Below are positions 1 to 8,093 of a stretch of DNA of 64,000 bases, in pieces. The translations under genes and the position numbers were made by a program. The notes under the pieces are model-generated. The model made no database searches. It was not told the DNA's origin and worked only from the letters and a program-made list of their open reading frames with translations. How positions within the stretch are numbered: the first letter of the stretch is position 1; every line of letters starts with the position of its first letter. This DNA comes from CAYNVQ01 sp964400735 (GTDB lineage: Bacteria > Acidobacteriota > Aminicenantia > Aminicenantales > Aminicenantaceae), in the NCBI GenBank assembly GCA_964400735.1, contig CAYNVQ010000003.1, positions 372,001 to 436,000 of the forward strand, written 5' to 3'.

Positions 1-7
1 AAAATTC

Positions 8-529
8 ATGACAAAAATCAGCAAGGATATTGAAAACGCCATTCGAGAGTCCATCAAGCTCGAGATCAACGGACGCAAATTTTTCAATCATGCTGCCGAA
101 ATTACCCATCATCCCCGCGGCAAAAAAATGTTTCTGCATTTGGCCGAGGAAGAAGTCAAACACCTGGAAACTTTCGGCAAAATGTTCAGTGAGATCCTTG
201 GAGGGGTGGACTGGAAAAAAGAAATCAAGCCGGAGGATATCTCCGGCGAGGCCCCGTTGGTTGAGAAATTGAGAGAGAGTGTCAAGCGTGGAGAAAGGAA
301 AGGGGATGTGGAAGCCCTAAGGATAGGGATGGAGTTGGAGAAGGAGGCTATCGCTTTTTTCCAGAAAGCCGCTCAAGCCACTGATGATTTTGTTGCCAAG
401 AAGATCTTCCTGGATATCAGTAAGGAGGAGGAATTCCATTATGATTTGCTCCAGGCCCAGTATGATTCGGTTACTGGTACTGGATTCTGGCTAGGAAGTG
501 CCGAATTCCAGATGGATGGAAAGTGGTAA
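8..529 (+). CDS. Rubrerythrin-like ferritin-family protein
   Basis: A 173-aa, all-helical protein with two carboxylate-bridged di-iron helix pairs. The first half carries EINGRKFF followed by EEEVKHLETF. The second half carries ELEKEAIAFF followed by KEEEFHYDLL, which gives the E...ExxH pattern repeated twice that is typical of the rubrerythrin/ferritin-like superfamily. There is no C-terminal rubredoxin CxxC domain, so this is an erythrin-only form. The family commonly detoxifies peroxide or handles iron in the cytoplasm of anaerobes; the actual substrate here is unknown. The ATG lies only 7 bases from the window edge, so upstream signals cannot be seen. The next gene follows after about 70 bp on the same strand. 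Confidence 0.88.
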   Translation: MTKISKDIENAIRESIKLEINGRKFFNHAAEITHHPRGKKMFLHLAEEEVKHLETFGKMFSEILGGVDWKKEIKPEDISGEAPLVEKLRESVKRGERKGDVEALRIGMELEKEAIAFFQKAAQATDDFVAKKIFLDISKEEEFHYDLLQAQYDSVTGTGFWLGSAEFQMDGKW

Positions 530-598
530 GGATCAATAAATAGCCGGGGGAAATCGAGAGGATATGATTTGGGAAGCCAAAAGTTAAAGGAGGAAAAA

Positions 599-1843
599 AT
601 GGAGAAAAGATTTCTTTTTAGATGGATAGCTTTTTCAGCTATTGGCTTGCTCCTGTTTTCCTGCACTTCGGAACAAAGTGAAGAAAGTCTTCTGGCTAAT
701 GCCCAGGACATTCATCAACGCGTTTTGACGGTGGACACCCACGCCGACACTCCGTCCCGGCTGCTGAGGGGGAATTGGAATATCGGCGAACGCCACGACC
801 CTGAAGAGAGAGGAAGTGGCTGCATCGATCTTCCTCGGATGAAAGAAGGGGGATTGGACGCTGAATTTTTTGCTGTGTTCGTTGGACAAGGTGAACGTAG
901 TCCCGAAGGATATGCACGGGCTAAGGAGCGGGCCGAGCAGCTTCTCGATGCCATCCGTCAGATGGAAACGGACCATCCGGACCTGGTTGAGATCGCCACT
1001 TCTCCAGATGATGCCTATCGCCTGGAAAAAGAAGGAAAGATAGCCGCGTTTATAGGGATGGAGAATGGTTATCCGATCGGTTTGGATCTTTCGCTCATCG
1101 AGCATTTTTACGATAGAGGGATCAGATATATCACCCTCTCTCACGGTAGTGACAACGATATCTGTGATTCATCCACCGAAAGGGAGAATCCGGAGGATAA
1201 TGGTTTGACGGAATTCGGGAAAGAAGTGGTGGCCGAATGCAATCGCCTGGGTATCATGGTGGATGTTTCCCATATTTCGGACAAGTCTTTTTTTGATGTG
1301 CTCCAGATCACCAAATCTCCTGTCATCGCCTCCCATTCCAGTGTGCGGGCGCTGTGCGATCATCCCCGCAATCTTTCGGATGAAATGCTTAAGGCGTTGG
1401 CCGCTAACGGAGGTGTTATCCAGATATGCCTGGTGAGCAGTTACGTAAAGAAAGAAAAACCGAATCCGGAACGGGATAAGGCCATGGCCGAACTCCAGGA
1501 GAAGTATGGGTCGTGGCGGGATATCAAGGACCAAGAGACGCGGGAAAAGATGCGGCAGGAATATACAGCCATCTTCGAACAGTTCCCATCAGAAAGAGCT
1601 ACCGTAAAAGATCTTGTCGACCATATCGACCATGTGGTGAAATTGATCGGGATAGATCATGTTGGCATAGGTTCAGATTTTGACGGGGGAGGCGGTGTGG
1701 AAGGATGTGATGATGCGAGCGATATGTCGCATATCACCGAAGAGCTTGTCCGCCGGGGTTATTCCGAAGGAGACATCAGCAAGATATGGGGTGGAAATTT
1801 GATGCGCGTTTTTCGTCAAGTGGAGACGATTGCGAACCAATAA
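599..1843 (+). CDS. Membrane dipeptidase (peptidase M19) lipoprotein
   Basis: A 414-aa renal-dipeptidase-type zinc hydrolase that cleaves dipeptides. I place the start at the ATG at 599 because AAAGGAGG lies just upstream. An open frame continues to a TTG at 569 but has no ribosome site. The N-terminus is a signal peptide with a lipobox (LLLFSC), so the enzyme should be lipid-anchored outside the cytoplasm. M19 landmarks in order: VDTHAD (HxD metal ligands), GMENG (bridging Glu), the DVSHIS histidine, the IASHSS histidine followed by RNLSDE, and GSDFDGG near the C-terminus. Length and motif order are normal for the family. Nothing in the context fixes the substrate. Confidence 0.93.
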   Translation: MEKRFLFRWIAFSAIGLLLFSCTSEQSEESLLANAQDIHQRVLTVDTHADTPSRLLRGNWNIGERHDPEERGSGCIDLPRMKEGGLDAEFFAVFVGQGERSPEGYARAKERAEQLLDAIRQMETDHPDLVEIATSPDDAYRLEKEGKIAAFIGMENGYPIGLDLSLIEHFYDRGIRYITLSHGSDNDICDSSTERENPEDNGLTEFGKEVVAECNRLGIMVDVSHISDKSFFDVLQITKSPVIASHSSVRALCDHPRNLSDEMLKALAANGGVIQICLVSSYVKKEKPNPERDKAMAELQEKYGSWRDIKDQETREKMRQEYTAIFEQFPSERATVKDLVDHIDHVVKLIGIDHVGIGSDFDGGGGVEGCDDASDMSHITEELVRRGYSEGDISKIWGGNLMRVFRQVETIANQ

Positions 1844-2020
1844 CTCTTTCTTTCTGTTCTTATCTGTCCGGAAAATTTTGGCAGATTATTCTTTCTGATA
1901 TCATGGCGATACCAGAATAACTTCCTTTTTATATCTCTTCAATTGTCTTCGGGATAAATTTTTTAGCAAAGTATCCGTCAAGAATTTCTGCGGGTTTGTA
2001 TATACACGGGGCAGCTAAAA

Positions 2021-2037
2021 TGTAAAAAAAATTTACA
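2021..2037. promoter_or_regulatory. Dyad TGTAAA-N5-TTTACA, candidate activator site
   Basis: A perfect 6+6 inverted repeat with a 5-base A-only centre. It lies about 72-88 bases upstream of the sigma-54 promoter at 2109, the usual distance for an enhancer-binding site. A second short palindrome, TGTATATACA, lies at 1997-2006. Assignment to a particular regulator is inference; the NtrC-type protein of this operon is the nearest candidate. The rest of the 1844-2108 gap shows no gene. Confidence 0.4.
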
Positions 2038-2108
2038 ATTTATTCATTAAAATAAAACCAGAACGGAATTAACTTATTCTTTATTAAATACTTAAGCCGA
2101 AATAAAGA

Positions 2109-2124
2109 TGGTATGTAATTTGCT
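2109..2124 (+). promoter_or_regulatory. Sigma-54 promoter of the SBP-kinase-NtrC operon
   Basis: TGGTATGTAATTTGCT matches the -24/-12 consensus, with GG and GC exactly 10 bases apart. The predicted transcript start is near 2135. That excludes the upstream TTG at 2134 as a start codon and supports the ATG at 2170. Confidence 0.72.
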
Positions 2125-2169
2125 GTTTGAGTCTTGCGAATAGGTGTAATTCAATCTTCCGATGAAACG

Positions 2170-3762
2170 ATGAAGAAAGCAGGCAGAATTTTAGCCTTCT
2201 GTTTTCCTTTACTCCTTTTTTTCTCCTTCTGCCCGACTATCTTGAGCCATGGGCAAAAGTCCAAGAATCCTTTCCGTGGCGGTGTCTTCAGGATCAAATC
2301 CTTATCCGATACCTTCCGCAAGCAACTCGATCCAGTCCAGCCGGATTCCTATATTTTTCTTTCCGAACAGCTTTATGACGGATTGGTGCGCTTGGACAAG
2401 AACCTGAAAATCGCTCCTTCTCTGGCCGACTACTGGATGATTTCTTCGGATGGGAAAAAATACACATTTTTTCTCAAGCGGAATGTTCGCTTTCATCATG
2501 GGGAGGAGCTCACGGCAGAGGATGTCAAATTTTCTCTGGAGAGAATTCTGGATAAGGAGGTCAATTCCCCCTACTCCCAGATATTTCTGCCTAAGATAGT
2601 TGGAGCCCGGGAGTTCAGAGAGGGAGAGGCCGGGGAGGTGAGCGGCATCAAGGTGAAGGACAGGTATACCCTGGAGATCGAATGGACCAAGCCCTGTGTT
2701 CCCGCCCTCTATTTGTTGAACATGCATTTTTGTAAAATCCTTCCTCGGAAGAGAGTGTTGAATCAAGGCTCCTCCTTCTTCCTCAAACCTGTGGGCACTG
2801 GACCGTTCAAGTTCGACTATTGGCTGCGCGACACAAGGTTGAACGAGGTAGGGGTTAGGCTGGTGAGAAACGAAGATTATTTCAGGGGCAGCCCTTACCT
2901 CGATGCTCTGGAGTTCTGTCCCTTTTATAGCCTGGAGCACTTTGTGAACGAAGAGATCGATTCTATTCCGGTCCTTTCGGAAAGGCTTCTCAGATCGGAT
3001 TACCAAATTTTTCAAGATGGTTCCCTTCAGCTCGTATGTCTTGGAATGAGCTGTCATATCCCCCCGCTGAATGAACCGGCGATCCGCCGAGCCATACTGG
3101 CTGGCCTAGATAAAAAAGAGTTGGTTGAAGCGGTTCAGGAACCCAGGTATCTTCGAAAGGTCACCGACAGATTTATTTCCCCCAAGATTCCCGGCTTCCT
3201 GGTGGCCGAAGACTCGGAGACATTCGATCGAAAAAAGACAAGGCAAGTGCTAGAGGAGTCGGGTTTTTCATCAAAAAAGTTCCCTTCGCTTACTCTTTAC
3301 TTAGAGTCACCCCGGACAGATTTCAAGCATAAAATCTATAGAGAAATTGAAAATCAGTTGGATGAGCTGGGTATTGATGTAAAAGCATCCTACTATAGAT
3401 CTCTGGAAGATATAAAGGAATCTGAAGAACCCTATATGGTGCTTATGCATAGGATGATAAACATGCCTGATGCGGAAGATATTTTCCAGCCGCTTTTTTC
3501 CTCGACTTCCGGATCCAATCTATTGGGATATGCCAATCAGGAACTCGATGGGCTTCTCAAAAAAGCGGAAACAGAAAAGAGCTGGACCAAGAGGATCAAG
3601 CTTTTCCGCCGTATCGAGAAGACCCTTCTCGAAGATGTTCCGGCCCTCCCGTTGTATGTGCAACAGAATCGGGTAGCTATGCAGCCCTATGTTCGGGGGG
3701 TTGAAGTTCCTCCCTTGGGCTTGTATTATTTAGAAGCTAGAAAAATTTGGCTCGATAAATAA
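2170..3762 (+). CDS. Oligopeptide-binding protein of ABC family 5 (SBP_bac_5)
   Basis: A 530-aa exported solute-binding protein of the OppA/DppA class. The N-terminus MKKAGRILAFCFPLLLFFS is a signal peptide. Family landmarks follow: a DGLVRLDKNLKIAPSLADYW segment, then HHGEELTAEDVKFSLERILD, which is the hallmark of family 5. The C-terminus has YANQELDGLLKKAE. No Opp/Dpp permease or ATPase follows. Instead a histidine kinase starts 4 bases downstream and an NtrC-type regulator overlaps that, so the protein may act as an extracytoplasmic peptide sensor rather than a transport component (inference). The start choice rests on the predicted sigma-54 transcript start near 2135; no clear Shine-Dalgarno is visible. 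Confidence 0.88.
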   Translation: MKKAGRILAFCFPLLLFFSFCPTILSHGQKSKNPFRGGVFRIKSLSDTFRKQLDPVQPDSYIFLSEQLYDGLVRLDKNLKIAPSLADYWMISSDGKKYTFFLKRNVRFHHGEELTAEDVKFSLERILDKEVNSPYSQIFLPKIVGAREFREGEAGEVSGIKVKDRYTLEIEWTKPCVPALYLLNMHFCKILPRKRVLNQGSSFFLKPVGTGPFKFDYWLRDTRLNEVGVRLVRNEDYFRGSPYLDALEFCPFYSLEHFVNEEIDSIPVLSERLLRSDYQIFQDGSLQLVCLGMSCHIPPLNEPAIRRAILAGLDKKELVEAVQEPRYLRKVTDRFISPKIPGFLVAEDSETFDRKKTRQVLEESGFSSKKFPSLTLYLESPRTDFKHKIYREIENQLDELGIDVKASYYRSLEDIKESEEPYMVLMHRMINMPDAEDIFQPLFSSTSGSNLLGYANQELDGLLKKAETEKSWTKRIKLFRRIEKTLLEDVPALPLYVQQNRVAMQPYVRGVEVPPLGLYYLEARKIWLDK

Positions 3763-3766
3763 AGGT

Positions 3767-5239
3767 ATGAGGATCAAGTTGCCTATGTCGCTCAGGACAA
3801 GATTCATGGTCTATTTCACGGCTATGCTTGTCGCCTTGATGGCCATGGTCCTCTATGTGATCGAGAAGCGGGAAGTCCGGGCGATATTCGAGTCTCAGAG
3901 GCAAAAGGGAATCCTGACCGCCGAATACATTGCCAACTGGAATCTACAGCCTTTTTTGTGGGGGGATAACGAAGGAGTCGAGGAAGATCTGGAAAAAAGA
4001 GTCGGCCAAAATCTGATTTATGTCATTTTTTATGACCGCGAGAACAATCCCTTTGCTGCGAACGGGTCTATAAAAAAATTCCACGATATATTTGCTTCGA
4101 GCAATCTGGCGCCCGATGTGAAAATGGGTGATTACCACATCGAGACCAAAAGGATCGAAGCGGAAGGAGATCCAGAAAAATATTTGAGAGTGATGGAAAT
4201 CGAAGTGCCGATTTATGTGGAAGGATCCCCGACGAAATGGGGATCCATAAAGATCGGCCTATCCATGGAGGAAATGCGGGACCAAGAACAGAAAACGCGT
4301 TTGATGTTGATTCTGATCGGCCTTGGCGGGCTCTTGATCGGGATGGGAGGGGCGGCTCTATTGGCCCGCAGAATCACCAAACCTCTAAAAAGACTTGTCG
4401 AGGGGACGGTGAAGATTTCAAAGGGAGATTTTTCCCAAAAGATTAAAATCGACACCCAGGACGAAATCGGGAACCTGGCACAGAGTTTCAACGAGATGAG
4501 TCATCAGCTTCTTTTGACCAGAGAACGCGAGGAAGCAGCCAACAAAAAGCTAATACAGGCCGAAAAGTTGGCCTCGATCGGACGCATGTCCGCGAGTATC
4601 GCCCATGAGATCAGAAATCCTCTCACTTCGGTCAAGCTGAACATCCAAAAAGTGATGGAAAATGAAAATCTTGGAGAGGTTGAGGGCGAACATCTGGATA
4701 TTTCCCAGGAAGGAATCGGACATATCGAAAATTTTATCAAAGAACTGCTGAATTTCACGCGGGCTTCCGAGTTGCATCTGAGCAGTTTCTCTGTGGAACA
4801 GATCGTCGATGAGTCGATCAAAATGATGAGAAATACCCTCAGGATGCGGGATGTCCAGATTTTGAAGGAGGTCCAGGAGAATTTGCCTCAGGTTCATGTG
4901 GATGGGGATAAGATAAGGCAAGTTCTTCTGAATATCTTCCACAACGCTTGTGAGGCCATGGAGGGCGGGGGAAATATAACCGTTTCGCTCTCTGTCTCGG
5001 GCCAATCTAAAAGGAAGAGAGTAAAAATTTTTGTCTCGGATGATGGTCCGGGAATTCCTGAAAAAGACTGGGAAAATATCTTCGAACCTTTTTATACAAC
5101 CAAATCTTCGGGAATAGGATTGGGTTTGGCCAATGCCAGAAAGATTGTAGAACAACACAAAGGATCCATACGGGTCATTGAAAAAAAAGGGCGAGGGACC
5201 TGCTTCGAAATCCTTATTCCCTGCGAAGAGGAAAAATGA
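3767..5239 (+). CDS. Membrane sensor histidine kinase (HAMP-HisKA-HATPase)
   Basis: 490 aa. TM1 lies at about residues 12-30, then an extracytoplasmic sensor of about 150 residues (31-175), TM2 at 178-200, HAMP at 201-255 ending in DEIGNLAQSFNEM, and the phosphoacceptor His280 in SIAHEIRNPLTS. The N box is NIFHNACEA, the G1 box DDGPGIPE and the G2 box GIGLGLANA. This is an orthodox NtrB-like kinase. The stop codon overlaps the ATG of the NtrC-type regulator (ATGA), so the two are translationally coupled and form a cognate pair. The upstream neighbour is a peptide-binding protein expressed from the same sigma-54 promoter, which suggests that the sensor reads ligand status from that protein. 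That link is inference. Confidence 0.93.
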   Translation: MRIKLPMSLRTRFMVYFTAMLVALMAMVLYVIEKREVRAIFESQRQKGILTAEYIANWNLQPFLWGDNEGVEEDLEKRVGQNLIYVIFYDRENNPFAANGSIKKFHDIFASSNLAPDVKMGDYHIETKRIEAEGDPEKYLRVMEIEVPIYVEGSPTKWGSIKIGLSMEEMRDQEQKTRLMLILIGLGGLLIGMGGAALLARRITKPLKRLVEGTVKISKGDFSQKIKIDTQDEIGNLAQSFNEMSHQLLLTREREEAANKKLIQAEKLASIGRMSASIAHEIRNPLTSVKLNIQKVMENENLGEVEGEHLDISQEGIGHIENFIKELLNFTRASELHLSSFSVEQIVDESIKMMRNTLRMRDVQILKEVQENLPQVHVDGDKIRQVLLNIFHNACEAMEGGGNITVSLSVSGQSKRKRVKIFVSDDGPGIPEKDWENIFEPFYTTKSSGIGLGLANARKIVEQHKGSIRVIEKKGRGTCFEILIPCEEEK

Positions 5240-6570
5240 AGTCAATTCTCATCATCGATGACGATCCCCTTATCCGCAAAACGCTATCCTCCCATCTTTC
5301 GAGAACATCCTTCGAGGTGCGCCAAGCCGAAGACGGCGATCAGGGTCTCAAGATGTACGAAGAGTTCATGCCGGACCTAGTTGTTCTGGATATCCGTCTG
5401 CCGGATATCGATGGTTTGGAGGTCCTGCGCCGCATAAAACAGCGGAACAAGAATGCCTGTGTGGTGATCATGACCGCATACGACGATATGAAGACCACGG
5501 TGGAGGCCATAAAATCCGGGGCCTACGAGTATCTGGTCAAACCGCTGGATTATGTGGAGCTGGATTTGACTGTCGAAAAAGCTTTCCAGATGCAACATCT
5601 CGAAGATAAACTGACCTATCTGGTCGAAGAAAAACAGAAGGAATACACCATCGACAACATCATCGGTCGATCCCCTCAGATGAGAGAGGTCTTCAAATTG
5701 ATAGGGTCAGTGGCCGATACAAGAACGAACATCCTGATAAGGGGAGAAAGCGGAACCGGCAAGGAATTGGTGGCCAAAGCCATCCATTACAACAGTCCTT
5801 TCAGCCATGAACCATTTATTGTCATCAACTGCTCTGCGATCTCGGATACCCTGCTGGAGAGCGAACTTTTCGGTCATGTCAAGGGAGCTTTTACAGATGC
5901 GGTCAGCGAATCAAAGGGTAAGTTCGAGATTGCCGGAAAAGGCACGCTCTTTCTGGATGAAATCGGAGAAATTTCTGTTAATTTGCAGTCGAAATTGCTG
6001 CGGGTCATCGAAACCAGGGATTTCATGAAAGTGGGAGGCGAAAGGGTTCTGAAGACAGAGGCCAGGATCATCGCGGCTACCAACAAAGATCTGGAATTTC
6101 ATGTGGAGAAGGGGAGATTCCGCGAAGATCTCTATTACCGTTTAAAGGTCGTCGAGATAGCGCTGCCTTCCCTCAGGGAAAGAAAAGAGGATATTCCTGA
6201 ACTTGTGGCCTATCTGTTGGAAAAAATCAACCGGCAGCTCCGCAAGAATGTTCGCAAAGTTCCTCCTCCGGTGATGAAGCGTCTGACGGATCTTCCCTGG
6301 CCGGGAAATGTGAGAGAGCTGGAAAATGCCCTGACGCGGGCTGTGATTCTGGCCAAGGGGGATGTGATCCTGGAGGATAATCTGCCTCTCGAACGAACAA
6401 AGGAAAAAGCCCTTCCCAGGGAGCTGGTGACATTGAAAGAGGTGGAGAAGGAATATATTCAGTATGTTCTTCAATCGACTGGTGGAAACAAAACCCAGGC
6501 CAGCAAGATCCTTCAGATAAGCCGCCCCACGCTCGATAAGAAAATCAAAGAATATAGCCTGGAATTATAG
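5236..6570 (+). CDS. NtrC-family sigma-54-dependent response regulator
   Basis: 444 aa. The receiver domain is residues 1-120 with phospho-acceptor Asp52 (VVLDIRLPD) and Lys102. The AAA+ domain is about 140-375, with Walker A GESGTGKE (170-177) and Walker B LFLDEIGE (238-245). The sigma-54 contact loop reads GAFTDA (217-222) instead of the canonical GAFTGA. The C-terminal Fis-type helix-turn-helix is GGNKTQASKILQISRPTLDK. It starts inside the kinase stop codon. It should activate sigma-54 promoters after phosphorylation by the adjacent kinase. It is the only complete sigma-54 activator in the window and so the leading candidate for the sigma-54 sites listed here, including that of its own operon. 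Confidence 0.95.
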   Translation: MKSILIIDDDPLIRKTLSSHLSRTSFEVRQAEDGDQGLKMYEEFMPDLVVLDIRLPDIDGLEVLRRIKQRNKNACVVIMTAYDDMKTTVEAIKSGAYEYLVKPLDYVELDLTVEKAFQMQHLEDKLTYLVEEKQKEYTIDNIIGRSPQMREVFKLIGSVADTRTNILIRGESGTGKELVAKAIHYNSPFSHEPFIVINCSAISDTLLESELFGHVKGAFTDAVSESKGKFEIAGKGTLFLDEIGEISVNLQSKLLRVIETRDFMKVGGERVLKTEARIIAATNKDLEFHVEKGRFREDLYYRLKVVEIALPSLRERKEDIPELVAYLLEKINRQLRKNVRKVPPPVMKRLTDLPWPGNVRELENALTRAVILAKGDVILEDNLPLERTKEKALPRELVTLKEVEKEYIQYVLQSTGGNKTQASKILQISRPTLDKKIKEYSLEL

Positions 6571-6666
6571 GCTGTAAATACTTTTGTAAACTTTCTTTCT
6601 TCGGGTTCCCCGGCAAGAGGATCATGTCTCGATTTTTTCCCCTTATCTCCCCTTTTACGAACAAGA

Positions 6667-6682
6667 TGGCATAAAATCTGCA
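6667..6682 (+). promoter_or_regulatory. Sigma-54 promoter of the receiver-only regulator
   Basis: TGGCATAAAATCTGCA: GG and GC are 10 bases apart. The predicted start is near 6693, about 40 bases before the ATG at 6732. A direct repeat of TGTAAA (about 6574 and 6585) lies upstream at enhancer distance. Confidence 0.65.
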
Positions 6683-6731
6683 TTATTTCTTCATTGTGCA
6701 TAGAGTCATGTTATTCCAGGAGTTATTGAGC

Positions 6732-7121
6732 ATGAAAAAAAAGGTAGTTGTAGTAGAAGACGATGATTCCATCAGAAAGACATTTTTCCTGATTCTCAGC
6801 CCAGATTATCAAGTCCACTTGGCCAAAGATGCAGAAGAGGCGCTTCGACGCTTCCGGCCCGCAGATATAGACCTCATCATTGCCGACTTGAAACTACCCC
6901 GCTTAAACGGGATAGATATGATCGCCAAATTCAGGAAAGAAGGTTATAAAGGCAAGGTCATCCTTATTTCTGCCTTCCCAGATCTATTGGACCCAGAGGC
7001 CCTTTCCAATCTCGGAATCAGCCATACGTTCGTCAAACCCTTGGACCTGGATGCCTTGAATCGGTCTATTTTGAGCCTTTTGTCACCAGGGCGTCGAGAG
7101 ACGAAAAATATATTGGCTTAA
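6732..7121 (+). CDS. Single-domain response regulator
   Basis: 129 aa, a lone receiver domain: acidic pair in VVVVEDDDS, phospho-acceptor Asp52 in LIIADLKLP, and switch Lys in HTFVKPLD. There is no output domain, as in CheY/Spo0F-type relays or adaptor proteins. I chose the ATG at 6732 because AGGAG lies about 9 bases upstream. Starts at 6696 (GTG) and 6708 would add residues before the first beta strand. It is preceded by its own sigma-54 promoter and followed 5 bases later by a small ORF. It may pass phosphate between the kinases of this locus, which is inference. Confidence 0.88.
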   Translation: MKKKVVVVEDDDSIRKTFFLILSPDYQVHLAKDAEEALRRFRPADIDLIIADLKLPRLNGIDMIAKFRKEGYKGKVILISAFPDLLDPEALSNLGISHTFVKPLDLDALNRSILSLLSPGRRETKNILA

Positions 7122-7126
7122 GAAGC

Positions 7127-7318
7127 ATGTTGAAAGAATGGAGACATTTAGATGAACAAACGGAAGAGGGAAGGTTCATCCGCATCCATCCTGCCTGGTG
7201 TTCCTTTATAAAATACTGTGAGTCTCTGGGCTTTGGAGAGATCGATAAGCTCAAGATTCAGGATGGCCTGCCGGTCATAGCCGAAAAGGTGAGTAGTAAA
7301 GTTAAATTTACCGAATAG
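7127..7318 (+). CDS. Small hypothetical protein
   Basis: 63 aa with no recognised domain. It contains IRIHPAWCSFIKYC and ends near KIQDGLPVIAEKV; there is no signal peptide or membrane segment. It begins 5 bases after the receiver-only regulator and is probably co-transcribed with it. Its last 11 bases overlap the 3' end of the converging PAS gene. The composition looks protein-like and its placement suggests a real gene, but the ribosome site is poor. Confidence 0.5.
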   Translation: MLKEWRHLDEQTEEGRFIRIHPAWCSFIKYCESLGFGEIDKLKIQDGLPVIAEKVSSKVKFTE

Positions 7319-7793
7319 ACGAAGTTTCTTTTGTCAGCCTCCTGACGATAGCGAAATCCGCCAGCCTTCCCTGATACTGAATGACGGCTGCTTTTATTTC
7401 TATGGGAATATCGCTTCCGTCTTTGTGTTTGATCGTCGTATTGTATACGTTCGGGACATCTTCACCGGCAATGCGCTGCAGATAATATTTCGCCAGTTTG
7501 GGGAGTTCATCAGGATGGATGTACTGGGCAAATGAAGTTCCAGCAAGCTCCTCGGGCGTGTACCCTATCAGTCCTGTCACAGCAGGATTGATAAATTTTA
7601 CCAGCCGGTCTTGAATGATGACAATCGTTTCTTTAGCGCTGTCGAATAGGGTGTGAATTTTGTCTTCTGTTTTTTTCACCGCCTCTTCCGCACGTTCCCG
7701 TTCGATCTCTAATTGCTGCAGCTCGGTAATCCGCTCGTGCAAATCCATCAGGTCTTTCTCGAGTTTTTCTTTTGAATTTTCGTTGTTCGTCAT
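7308..7793 (-). CDS. PAS-domain protein with N-terminal coiled coil
   Basis: 161 aa. Residues 1-50 are a charged coiled coil (KEKLEKDLMDLHERITELQQ), and residues 45-155 are a single PAS domain: FDSAKETIVIIQD, FINPAVTGLIGYTPEEL, IHPDELPK, KDGSDIPIEI. There is no kinase, cyclase or DNA-binding output, so it is a sensor or adaptor fragment, or a stand-alone signal protein. AGGAG lies about 9 bases before the ATG. It converges on the receiver/small-ORF pair with an 11-base overlap. Confidence 0.8.
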   Translation of the reverse strand: MTNNENSKEKLEKDLMDLHERITELQQLEIERERAEEAVKKTEDKIHTLFDSAKETIVIIQDRLVKFINPAVTGLIGYTPEELAGTSFAQYIHPDELPKLAKYYLQRIAGEDVPNVYNTTIKHKDGSDIPIEIKAAVIQYQGRLADFAIVRRLTKETSSIR

Positions 7794-8093
7794 GTCTGTT
7801 TCTCCTGGCTCTAGATATGGGATACGAATCGCATGCCGCTGCTATTTTATCATAGATAAAGAAAGATTTTACAGCAAAGACAGCCTTGTCATTCTTCTAG
7901 GGGAGTGCAACGAATCCCAGATGGCATTAAAGGAAGCGTTTTCCATGCCTCCTCCCATACTCAAGATTTCATCGCTTTGCATCCTTTGAGGATTAACAAT
8001 AAAGGCAAATTTATATTCTGAATTTTCAATTCGGAAACGGACTTTTTTCTATGAATTCCATATAAAGTCGGGCCAGCCTTGAATGGGGAGCTC
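7794..8093. other. Intergenic region without recognisable gene
   Basis: This 300-base AT-rich stretch separates two minus-strand genes. I see no promoter of the -24/-12 type, no terminator-like hairpin and no convincing small ORF. The open frame crossing it on the plus strand continues antisense into the PAS gene. Confidence 0.5.

Noticed and set aside
7660..7989. Plus-strand frame over the PAS gene start
   Set aside because: Serine-rich antisense shadow of the coiled coil; no ribosome site.
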